Shown in pieces: positions 49,444 to 55,793 of a DNA stretch of 62,979 nucleotides (within the stretch, counting starts at the first letter, position 1; each line of letters opens with the position of its first letter). The notes under the pieces are model-generated. The model worked only from the letters and a program-made list of their open reading frames with translations, was not told where the DNA came from and did not search any database. The DNA is from JBAZOO01 sp041648735 (GTDB lineage: Bacteria > Verrucomicrobiota > Lentisphaeria > Oligosphaerales > CAITYL01): positions 1 through 62,979 of the forward strand of contig JBAZOO010000021.1 in assembly GCA_041648735.1 (NCBI GenBank), read 5' to 3'. The position numbers and the translations under genes are program-made.

Positions 49444-49649
49444 CGTGCCTCCTGGACACGGGCGGCGGCGGGGGTCGCGATCCCCCGCCACTCACCCGGA
49501 GCGCTCTCCCCCCGATCAGGAGGTACTAACGCTCCGGGCCGGTGGTTTTATGCACGAATCGGCCGCGGCTGCGGCGCGATATGCGGTTTTATATCAATGT
49601 GCCGCCAGTTGCGTTGTGGTCGCCTAGGGCGCACGATCTCGGTTCGTGG
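49444..49649. promoter_or_regulatory. 206-bp intergenic region with two strong hairpins
   Basis: No gene is seen here. Two stem-loops lie close together: 49467-49474 with 49482-49489 (8 bp), and 49495-49503 with 49530-49538 (9 bp). Upstream on the minus strand ATAAAACC occurs twice, 41 bp apart, in an AT-rich patch. No sigma70 boxes fit. It probably holds the promoter and leader of the cluster 49443-47158, perhaps for the phage's own sigma factor. Confidence 0.5.
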
Positions 49650-50012
49650 CTATCGGGCGTCCCGGGAGGGTAGCGTTTCTGCGGCCACGGTAGGCTGCTG
49701 CGCAGGCTGGGCCGGGTCTGGCGGCGGGCCTAACGCGGTCCGGTACTTCTCCGCCACGTCGTCGGACTTGGCGCGCAGGGCCTTGTATGCCTGCCGGAGC
49801 AGCCGGAGGGCGGTCCCGTTGGCGTCCAGCCACACCGCCGCCGTCCGCCTCACGTCCTGCTCGACCGTGACCGTCGCGGTCAACGTGAGCGTGACAACGT
49901 GCCCCTTGCGCCCGACCCTGTGCGGCTCCACACCGCACTTCAACAGCTCGCGCCCGACCTCGGCCGCAGTCGGGCCGGGTTGCCGCTTCTGCCAGAACGT
50001 CCACCATGCCAT
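49650..50012 (-). CDS. Hypothetical protein, 120 aa
   Basis: ATG at 50012, one base from the stop of the 50-residue gene upstream. Aromatic N-terminus (WWTFWQ), a beta segment around 40-52 (VTLTLTATVTV) and a helical C-terminal half. Last gene of the replication operon as read. No family is recognised. Confidence 0.65.
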   Translation of the reverse strand: MAWWTFWQKRQPGPTAAEVGRELLKCGVEPHRVGRKGHVVTLTLTATVTVEQDVRRTAAVWLDANGTALRLLRQAYKALRAKSDDVAEKYRTALGPPPDPAQPAQQPTVAAETLPSRDAR

Positions 50013-50013
50013 G

Positions 50014-50166
50014 TCATGTCTCCCTGCGCTTGTTGCGCTTCTTGCCCCAGTCTATCCGCTCGAAGTTCCGCCGGTAGCGGTCCGGGTCGGAGACGCGCGA
50101 CCACGAGCCCTTGCCGGTCCAGGGCTTCGCGGCGGGCTTGGGCTTGGGCTTGGGCTTCGCGCTCAT
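50014..50166 (-). CDS. Lys/Pro-rich micro-protein, 50 aa
   Basis: ATG at 50166. N-terminal KPKPKPKP run and a basic C-terminus (KKRNKRRE). No ribosome site is visible before the ATG, because the transposon begins there. The original upstream sequence was probably displaced by the insertion, so expression may be reduced. Confidence 0.5.
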   Translation of the reverse strand: MSAKPKPKPKPAAKPWTGKGSWSRVSDPDRYRRNFERIDWGKKRNKRRET

Positions 50167-50244
50167 AGGTTTGGACAGCCCGGAAACTGCGGGGATTCAT
50201 CCCCGGCAGAGGAAGGGCTGCCACTCCTCCTTTCGTTTTGGGGC

Positions 50245-50273
50245 TTGACTTTGCGCCCCACACCGGCTACAGT
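50245..50273 (+). promoter_or_regulatory. Promoter of tnpB
   Basis: TTGACT (50245-50250), a 17-base spacer and TACAGT (50268-50273). The GTG start lies only seven bases beyond, so the mRNA may be leaderless. Confidence 0.65.
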
Positions 50274-50279
50274 ACCAGT

Positions 50280-51458
50280 GTGAAGACTCGATTTAAGTTC
50301 CGTTTCTACCCTGTGCCCCGGCAAGCCAAAGAGCTCGCCCGGGTCTTCGGGTGTGTGCGTTTTGCCTACAACTGGGGCCTGCGTCTTCGCTCGGACGCCT
50401 ATCGCAACGGCAAGAAGAAGATCGACTATCACAAGTCCTCGGCGCTCTGGACCAACTTGAAACGCGAGCCCAAATTCTCCTGGCTGAACGAGGTCAGTTG
50501 CGTCCCCACGCAGCAGGCGCTTCGGCATCTCCAAGTCGCGTTCGTCAACTTCTTCGAGAAGCGTTCCCGCTACCCGTCGTTCAAGTCCAAGCACGGTCCG
50601 CAGTCCGCGGAGTACACCACTTCTGCTTTCAAGTGGGACCCCGCGAAACGCAATCTCGTCCTGTCCGGTCTCGGCAGACTGCGTATTCGTTGGAGCAGGG
50701 AGTTCGAGAGCAGCCCCAGCACGGTCACGATAACCAAGGACTGTGCCGGACGCTACTTCGCAACGCTCTGCCTCGACGAAGCGGTCAAGAAGTTGCCGAA
50801 GAGTGCGGACGCGGTCGGGATTGACTTCGGCGTTTCGCGGCTGGCAACGCTCTCCAGTGGAGAGCGCATTGCCAATCCCAAGCACTTCCGGTGTCGGGAG
50901 CGCAAGCTGGCCAGAGCCCAGCGTATTCTCGCCCGCAGGAAGAAGGGAAGCGGACGCTGGCGCAGACAGAAGCTCAAGGTCGCCCGCATCCACGTCCGGA
51001 TAGCCGACAGTCGCAAAGACTACTTGGACAAGGTGACCACCGGACTGGTCAGACGCTTCGGCACGATCTGCGTCGAAGACCTCAACCTGCGCGGCATGGT
51101 TCAAAACAGGTGCCTGGCCAAGAGCATCTCTGACACCGGCATCGGCATGGCCGTGCGCATGCTGGAGTACAAAGCTGGGCGTTACGGCCGGAAGTTCGTC
51201 AAGATCGATCGGTTCTGGCCCAGCAGCAAGACCTGCCATGTTTGCGGCCACAGGCTCGAAAGCCTGGACCTCAGCGTGCGCGAGTGGGACTGCCCCGAGT
51301 GCAAAGCCCACCACGACCGCGACGAGAACGCCGCGAAGAACATTCTGGCCGTGGGACACACGGTGACTGCGCGTGGAGGGTCCGTAAGACCCGTCCGAGC
51401 TACGGCTCGGGCAGGCAAGACCCGTCGAAGCGTGAACCCGCCGAGGAGGGTTAGCTAG
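50280..51458 (+). CDS. tnpB: TnpB RNA-guided nuclease, 392 aa
   Basis: GTG at 50280 gives the usual TnpB opening (KTRFKFRFYPVPRQ); the ATG at 50238 would lie upstream of the promoter. The RuvC residues are in place: D182 (GIDFGV), E266 (CVEDLN) and D348 (DRDENAAKN). The zinc finger has C319-x2-C322 and C338-x2-C341. TnpB cuts DNA under guidance of an omega RNA from the element's right end. Length and motifs indicate an intact enzyme. The last about 25 codons are basic and overlap the omega-RNA scaffold. Confidence 0.92.
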   Translation: MKTRFKFRFYPVPRQAKELARVFGCVRFAYNWGLRLRSDAYRNGKKKIDYHKSSALWTNLKREPKFSWLNEVSCVPTQQALRHLQVAFVNFFEKRSRYPSFKSKHGPQSAEYTTSAFKWDPAKRNLVLSGLGRLRIRWSREFESSPSTVTITKDCAGRYFATLCLDEAVKKLPKSADAVGIDFGVSRLATLSSGERIANPKHFRCRERKLARAQRILARRKKGSGRWRRQKLKVARIHVRIADSRKDYLDKVTTGLVRRFGTICVEDLNLRGMVQNRCLAKSISDTGIGMAVRMLEYKAGRYGRKFVKIDRFWPSSKTCHVCGHRLESLDLSVREWDCPECKAHHDRDENAAKNILAVGHTVTARGGSVRPVRATARAGKTRRSVNPPRRVS

Positions 51459-51522
51459 TGCTTGCACTGTCTCTCCTTCCGCGAGGAATCCCCCGGGCTT
51501 CAGCCCGCGGGGAGGATGTCAA
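51370..51522 (+). ncRNA. Predicted omega RNA scaffold of TnpB
   Basis: By analogy with known TnpB loci, the scaffold should cover the 3' end of tnpB and the right-end hairpin (51490-51512), stopping at the TCAA near 51522. The first guide bases would be read from the flank at 51523 onward, inside the 3' end of rusA. The 5' limit is a guess. Confidence 0.55.
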
Positions 51523-51932
51523 GCCTCTGCTTCCACCGTCACTTCCACCCTCTCGTCCTCCGGGCTGGACACCTTGATCCGTTCGACGGCCGGCGTGCCC
51601 CACGGGATCAACTGGCGGTCGTTCTTGACGACACCGGCGTGCTCCAGCACGTCGTACACCGTTTCGGCCGGGCCGAGCGCGTCGGGGTGCGCCCTGTACC
51701 ACCAGACCTTGAGCGCGACACGCACCGGACCCATGAGCGTCGGGCGGCCGCGCCACTGGCGCCGGATCTCGAAGACGGCGTACTCTTCGTAGGCGCTGAG
51801 CCGGTCGGACTTGCCCAGGAAGCGCCGGCCGGTGCGGCGGTTGCTGTGGATCTCGCGGTGGTTCTTCTTCGAGTAGCAGTGGCCCGGGATATGTAGCGCG
51901 AACGCCTCCGCCGGGTCCGGTTCCTCGGCCAT
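51519..51932 (-). CDS. rusA: RusA-family Holliday-junction resolvase, 137 aa
   Basis: ATG at 51932 with a GGAGG-CTGA-type junction. The fold pattern of RusA is visible: an N-terminal strand and turn (HIPGHCYSKKNH), a central alternating strand (RVALKVWWYRAH), then PDALGPAETVYDVLEHAG and KNDRQLI, supplying the acidic residues. RusA enzymes cut four-way junctions made in recombination and replication. The stop TGA lies in the TCAA end of the transposon, so the last residues may have been altered by the insertion. Confidence 0.7.
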   Translation of the reverse strand: MAEEPDPAEAFALHIPGHCYSKKNHREIHSNRRTGRRFLGKSDRLSAYEEYAVFEIRRQWRGRPTLMGPVRVALKVWWYRAHPDALGPAETVYDVLEHAGVVKNDRQLIPWGTPAVERIKVSSPEDERVEVTVEAEA

Positions 51933-51933
51933 G

Positions 51934-52158
51934 TCAGTCCTCCATCCTCACGACCTCAACTCCCAGCACCTTGCCGGCGGCGTCCACATCCACCAGCACC
52001 TCGCCCCAGTAGAGCTGATCGGTGCCCCGGACCTTCCCGTGGCGCAGGCGCAGGTAGCGGCACGGCGGCTTGCTGGCCCACACCAGCGCCAGCACGGCCA
52101 GGAGCGCCAGCTGCCCGGCGACCACGCCGGCCACGAAGGCTGCGGCGTAGGCGGTCAC
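51934..52158 (-). CDS. Membrane protein with DUF2283-like tail, 74 aa
   Basis: GTG at 52158 (GTGA overlap). Residues of about 4-28 form one transmembrane helix. The remainder (YLRLRHGKV...VDVDAAGKVLGVEVV) resembles DUF2283, a short beta unit in phages and bacteria whose function is unknown. It would face the cytoplasm or periplasm from the inner membrane. Confidence 0.65.
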   Translation of the reverse strand: MTAYAAAFVAGVVAGQLALLAVLALVWASKPPCRYLRLRHGKVRGTDQLYWGEVLVDVDAAGKVLGVEVVRMED

Positions 52159-52604
52159 GGCGCGGGCTCCGTCGGCTGCCGCTCGGCAAACCGCTTCCAC
52201 CACTCCGCGGCCTCGGCCACGAGGTCCTGCGGCCCGTCCGGCGCCGGGCGCCAGGCCACCACCTCCGCGCGGTTGCTGCCGCACGTCCAATCCGGGATAC
52301 CCGTGCCGCCCATCGTCCCGCCGTCCCATGCCATCATCCGCGGCGGGCCATCCGGGGAGGTGCGCACCCACAGGAAGCAGGGCGGGACCGGGATGAGCAC
52401 GCACTGGTACGGGGTGCCGTCCGGCGCGACTCCGGAGTGCGGCCGATACCACCCGTCCGGCGGAGCGGCGGCACCCGGAACGGGGTGCCACGCGGCGTGC
52501 TCGCGGCACGCGGCGCACGCCTCCGAGCAGTAGGTCTCCGTGGAGTGCGGCGGGCAGACCGCGTAGCCGCCCAACTCCATGCCGCAGCGGGGGCAACGGC
52601 TCAT
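52155..52604 (-). CDS. Zinc-ribbon protein, 149 aa
   Basis: ATG at 52604 within the recurrent junction cassette. CPRC and CPPH...CSEAC near the N-terminus suggest a zinc ribbon. The following CREHAAWHPVPG occurs almost unchanged in the adjacent gene. The middle is aromatic. The C-terminal helix ends Pro/Glu-rich. No family is recognised. Confidence 0.65.
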   Translation of the reverse strand: MSRCPRCGMELGGYAVCPPHSTETYCSEACAACREHAAWHPVPGAAAPPDGWYRPHSGVAPDGTPYQCVLIPVPPCFLWVRTSPDGPPRMMAWDGGTMGGTGIPDWTCGSNRAEVVAWRPAPDGPQDLVAEAAEWWKRFAERQPTEPAP

Positions 52605-52616
52605 CGCCCGGCCTCC
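52601..52616 (-). repeat. Recurrent gene-junction cassette (representative copy)
   Basis: Plus-strand TCATCGCCCGGCCTCC, on the minus strand a GGAGG ribosome site followed by the overlapping ATGA. It encodes the EAGR ending of the upstream gene and the start of the next. Other copies with 0-2 changes: 53461-53476, 54026-54041, 55131-55146, 59232-59247, 59540-59555 and 59782-59798. Confidence 0.85.
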
Positions 52617-53464
52617 TTAGCTATGCGTTCAATCTCACACGCCGCGCACGGCCGCAGTCTCTTCTTGCCGTATTCGTCGTAACACTCGCAGGCCAAGCGA
52701 TTGCACTGTTCGAGAATCACTGCCAACGCCTCCCGCAGCCGCGCGACCTCATCCAGCGCCTTGTAGTAGTCCCAGCCGTCGGCCCAGTCCGCTGACGCTG
52801 TGGCGGGCTTGGGTTCTCTGCGTTCGGCTGCCAGCCAACCGGCGTCGAAGTCCTCCGCGCGCATGGCTAGCTTAGTAAGCCGCTCGGCCTCGGCCTTCAG
52901 CAATCCCTCCGCCGCCTCAGCATATCGCGCCCGCTGCTCTGCGGCGGTCAGCCGTTCCGCCCATTCGGCGCGCTCCTCTGCAAACTGCGCGACCTCTTTG
53001 CCGCCCGGCACGGGATGTAGCGCGGCGTGCTCCCGGCACGATTGCAGGTCTTCGGTGTGCGTCAGCGGTGCGACCGTACCGCTCTGCCGCACGGCCTCGG
53101 GCATATCCGCCAGCGCGCCCTTGTAGGCTTGCGCGGCGCTCTCTCTGCCGAGGGCGGCCTCGTAGTGCGCCACCAGCCGGACTGCCTTCGCCAACTGCCG
53201 CTGTAGACACGTCACGTCCGGCCACGGCCCCGGATTACGCTCCAGACTCTCCAGCGCGGCGATAGCCACGGCCGCCGCCTGCACCGTCTCCTTGTGGTAC
53301 TCTACGGGCCGCCCCTTCAGCGCAGCCTTGGCCGCCTCGCCTACCTCCTCCAGCAGAATGACCAGCCATGTGAACGGATGGTGATTCTGTTCGCCCCACT
53401 TGGCATCCTGGCGTTCGCGTTCGGCGCGCAGGTTGGCAAGCAGTCGCTCGGTCTTGTCGCTCAT
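52601..53464 (-). CDS. MazG-like N-terminal domain fused to coiled coil, 287 aa
   Basis: ATG at 53464 in the junction cassette. Residues 12-about 85 fit the MazG-like NTP pyrophosphohydrolase pattern of phages: ERERQDAKWGEQ, then a helix with EEVGEAAKA and a later ETVQAAAVAIAA helix giving the metal-binding Glu/Asp set. These enzymes hydrolyse unwanted nucleotides. The rest is helical, includes CREHAALHPVPG shared with the next gene, and ends with a Cys-rich CEC...CAAC segment. A single-domain MazG is about 100 residues, so this is an extended form. Confidence 0.7.
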   Translation of the reverse strand: MSDKTERLLANLRAERERQDAKWGEQNHHPFTWLVILLEEVGEAAKAALKGRPVEYHKETVQAAAVAIAALESLERNPGPWPDVTCLQRQLAKAVRLVAHYEAALGRESAAQAYKGALADMPEAVRQSGTVAPLTHTEDLQSCREHAALHPVPGGKEVAQFAEERAEWAERLTAAEQRARYAEAAEGLLKAEAERLTKLAMRAEDFDAGWLAAERREPKPATASADWADGWDYYKALDEVARLREALAVILEQCNRLACECYDEYGKKRLRPCAACEIERIAKEAGR

Positions 53465-53703
53465 CGCCCGGCCTCCCTGCGCTTCGGCTTGAAGCTATCG
53501 AGAATGCTGAACACTTCCGGATGCTGTTGCCTGTGTCTGGCCAACACGGCATCGCTGTAGGCGTCCGGGACAATCGGCGCAGGTCCGCGCCGCAATCTCC
53601 ACGTCTGCCACAAACTGGTATGCAGAATCAGCCGGATGATGTTCGTGAACCAGCGGCCCTTGATTCGCTCCACCGGCCAGCCGTACTTGTCTCGGAGAAT
53701 CAC
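53461..53703 (-). CDS. Hypothetical protein, 80 aa
   Basis: GTG at 53703 in a GTGA overlap. N-terminal strand-like segment with aromatic residues, a hydrophobic helix (FTNIIRLILHT, about 19-29, too short for a firm membrane call), then a charged C-terminus ending REAGR from the junction cassette. No family is recognised. Confidence 0.65.
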   Translation of the reverse strand: MILRDKYGWPVERIKGRWFTNIIRLILHTSLWQTWRLRRGPAPIVPDAYSDAVLARHRQQHPEVFSILDSFKPKRREAGR

Positions 53704-54029
53704 TTCCCGCCCTCCTTCGCGCGGACCTCGACGCGGCGACAGTCCGCAGTCCGACATGTGCACTGGCGATATCTGCCCAGGTGACAGAGGCAGTCGCCAT
53801 CCAGATTGACATAGACCCGCGCCAGCACCCGCCCCGGCCGGCGGGCCTTGCGGAGCTGGTCGCGGCCCTTGCCCGCTGCCAGTCGGTAGATGGTTCGCAA
53901 TTCCGCCTCGGTGATTTCCTTGGTTGTTGGCGTCACTGGACCATCTGCGGCCATGCAGCGGTTTTCTACCGCTTCGATCAGCTCGGCTATTTCGGCCAAT
54001 CTCTGCGCGCACTTCTCAAGCTTGCTCAT
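53700..54029 (-). CDS. Cysteine-containing protein with KARRPGRVL domain, 109 aa
   Basis: ATG at 54029. Helical N-terminal half (coiled-coil-like). The C-terminal part (KARRPGRVLARVYV...CLCHLG...CRRVEV) recurs in the protein at 59782-60129, so the two genes share a module with three to four Cys that probably binds zinc. No further family is recognised. Confidence 0.65.
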   Translation of the reverse strand: MSKLEKCAQRLAEIAELIEAVENRCMAADGPVTPTTKEITEAELRTIYRLAAGKGRDQLRKARRPGRVLARVYVNLDGDCLCHLGRYRQCTCRTADCRRVEVRAKEGGK

Positions 54030-54262
54030 CGCCCGCCCTCCTTCTTCCCCCACGGGCACCGCGGCCCGGGGCGCATCTCCGCGCCAAGCATCTGGTTTCG
54101 CTGGCCGGCGCACCCGCGGATGTGCACGCGCTGGCCGCCGTCCCAGCGCACCCCCGTCTCCATCGTCACGACGTAGTACAGCGGGCAGCCGGCGTCGCAC
54201 CCGCCGTCTTCCAGCGGCGGCGGGATACTCAGCGTCAGGCGTTTGGGGTGAGTCTCAGCCAC
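54026..54262 (-). CDS. Hypothetical protein, 78 aa
   Basis: GTG at 54262, overlapping the ASCH-like gene's end by eight bases. Four Cys in two loose pairs (CDAGC, then single Cys further on) and Gly-rich loops suggest a small zinc-stabilised fold. It ends KKEGGR in a variant of the junction cassette. Confidence 0.6.
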   Translation of the reverse strand: MAETHPKRLTLSIPPPLEDGGCDAGCPLYYVVTMETGVRWDGGQRVHIRGCAGQRNQMLGAEMRPGPRCPWGKKEGGR

Positions 54263-54995
54263 GGGGCACCTCCACCCTCTCGAACGAGTACGCCCATACG
54301 GCCGGGTTGTCCGCCCACGCGCAGCCGGGGCGGTGGCCGTTGCAGGAGTCCCACAGACGCCTGAATCTCTCGGTGGCGTACCCGCGCAGGCTGGTATTCG
54401 TCCGGTCCACGCCCTCCGCCAGCGCGTCTTCCTCGCTGATCTCCTGCACCCGCTGTGCCCGGATGGCGGTCACGCGCCGCAGCGCCCGCGCGGCCCAGCG
54501 GGGCATGAGCATGGCAGAGCGCCAGCCATTCCGTTCCGGCCAGTATTTGCGCGCGCGGTCTTCAAAGCGGAATCCTCGGTCGGCCTGGTAGGCGATGCCG
54601 TGGCCGCCAACGTGGGCGCCCGACGGCATACCGCCAGTATCTTGAACCTCGGACCTCCATGTCTCCCGCACCCACACCACGTCGCCGACCTGCACGCGCG
54701 GATAGACGCGGTGGACCGTCCACAGATCCGCGGCGGTCTGACAGTCCGCGGGGTGCGGCCGCATCGGGACGTGCCAGTATTGGCCCGTGGAGGCGTACCC
54801 GTCCACGTAGGGCGCCGGCAGCTTCGGATAAGCCGGCGGCGCGCTCCAGTCCAGCCGCGCCCACAGCGCCTTGCCGGTCGGCCCGCCGTCGATGGTGCTG
54901 TTGTGCACCGTGCAGATTCTGCGGGTCTGTGTCTTGCGCCCGTCGAGCAGCGCGCGAACCATCTCGGGCTTGAATAGGAATCCGTGCTCAGCCAC
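54255..54995 (-). CDS. ASCH-like phage protein, 246 aa
   Basis: GTG at 54995, seven bases after AGGAGG. The opening (FKPEMVRALLDGRKTQTRR), the VGDVVWVRETW segment in the middle, MPRWAARALRRVTAIRAQRVQEI and the late FRRLWDSCNG match a common phage family with a PUA/ASCH-like RNA-binding fold. Those proteins probably bind RNA or modified nucleotides; their role in infection is not established. Length is normal for the family. Confidence 0.75.
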   Translation of the reverse strand: MAEHGFLFKPEMVRALLDGRKTQTRRICTVHNSTIDGGPTGKALWARLDWSAPPAYPKLPAPYVDGYASTGQYWHVPMRPHPADCQTAADLWTVHRVYPRVQVGDVVWVRETWRSEVQDTGGMPSGAHVGGHGIAYQADRGFRFEDRARKYWPERNGWRSAMLMPRWAARALRRVTAIRAQRVQEISEEDALAEGVDRTNTSLRGYATERFRRLWDSCNGHRPGCAWADNPAVWAYSFERVEVPRG

Positions 54996-55134
54996 CGGTT
55001 GCCCTCCTGCACGCCACCAGCCACACGGCCCACGCATCGGCCTCGTCCCAGCCCGTGACCGATGGCCGCCCGCCGGGCTCGCCGAGGCAGCAGGCGCCCC
55101 GGAGGCCGAGGTCGAGGCCGACGAGGAGGGTCAT
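54988..55134 (-). CDS. 48-residue RuvC-like remnant or micro-protein
   Basis: ATG at 55134 in the junction cassette; it overlaps the ASCH-like start by eight bases. It begins LLVGLDLGLRGA, which looks like the first strand and catalytic Asp of RuvC-type resolvases, and ends with WDEADAWAVWLVA, which looks like their last helix. Everything between is missing, against about 150 residues in a full enzyme. It may be an internal deletion product or an unrelated peptide. Confidence 0.45.
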   Translation of the reverse strand: MTLLVGLDLGLRGACCLGEPGGRPSVTGWDEADAWAVWLVACRRATGG

Positions 55135-55793
55135 CGCCCGGCCTCCAGCTTCGGCACCTCAACGACCTCGACGCGACGCGCAATCCGCTCCAGCGCGGCG
55201 TTGTAGCCCTCGCTGAACACGCAGACGGAGCGCTCGGGCTCATCGTCGGCAATGTCCGCCAGCGCGGCCCGCCCCGCCTCCCTCGCCGCGTCGGCGGCAT
55301 CCTCGGGCGTCTGCGCCAGCGTCTCGCGCTCCCAAGCCGTCAGCCCGTCGTCGTCGCGTGGCGGCACGTCGCCGCCGTCCCAATCGTCCGGCGTGCGCGG
55401 GTCAACCACCGGCGGCGTGCCCTTCGGGGTGTAGGTGGAGGGGAACGGCTGGCGGCCGGCATCCTGGCCGGCTTGCCCTCTACCGGGCCGGCCTTGCGGC
55501 CGGCGGGCGCCAGGGTCTTCGGCCGCCGCTTCTCCGGCCTGGGGCTCTATCCCCAGTCGATGACCGGGCAGGGGTTCTAGCCCTGTGACCGGGCGTGCCC
55601 CTCCACGCCGCGCCAGCTCGTCCCCCTCTACCTCCCCCGACAGTATGCACTCAATCGCCGCCCGCGCCATCGTCCGGTAGTCCCGCTGCTGCTCCGGGCT
55701 GGCCTGCTCCCACTTCGCCGAGAACGGCGAGCCGGACCAGCGCGCCTCCCACATGCGCGCGGCTACGCGGTCGATCAGCTCGGCGTCATTCAC
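55131..55793 (-). CDS. Hypothetical protein with low-complexity middle, 220 aa
   Basis: ATG at 55793. Residues 1-about 58 are helical (AELIDRVAARMWEARW). About 60-150 are Gly/Pro/Arg/Asp-rich and disordered. About 150-220 are helical again, ending LEAGR. The first part resembles short phage proteins of unknown role. Coupled to the primase-helicase gene by an ATGA overlap. Confidence 0.65.
   Translation of the reverse strand: MNDAELIDRVAARMWEARWSGSPFSAKWEQASPEQQRDYRTMARAAIECILSGEVEGDELARRGGARPVTGLEPLPGHRLGIEPQAGEAAAEDPGARRPQGRPGRGQAGQDAGRQPFPSTYTPKGTPPVVDPRTPDDWDGGDVPPRDDDGLTAWERETLAQTPEDAADAAREAGRAALADIADDEPERSVCVFSEGYNAALERIARRVEVVEVPKLEAGR

Larger units (their letters stand above)
50167..51522 (+). 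mobile_element. IS605/IS1341-type insertion carrying only tnpB
   Basis: The left end holds a hairpin GGGGAT-TC-ATCCCC (50191-50204). The right end holds a hairpin with one bulge (51490-51512), followed by GGATGTCAA. The left GGGGATTC and right GAATCCCC are complementary, as in IS200/IS605 ends. There are no terminal inverted repeats or target duplication, as expected for this family. No tnpA is present, so movement would need a transposase in trans. The left boundary is approximate. Confidence 0.75.

Noticed and set aside
49550..49627. 25-codon plus-strand frame in the 49.5-kb gap
   Set aside because: No ribosome site at useful distance and Ala-rich chance composition.
50163..51467. Long open frame on the minus strand opposite tnpB (434 codons)
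   Set aside because: Mirror of a high-GC gene; TnpB has all catalytic motifs on the plus strand, and the minus frame has no recognisable domain.
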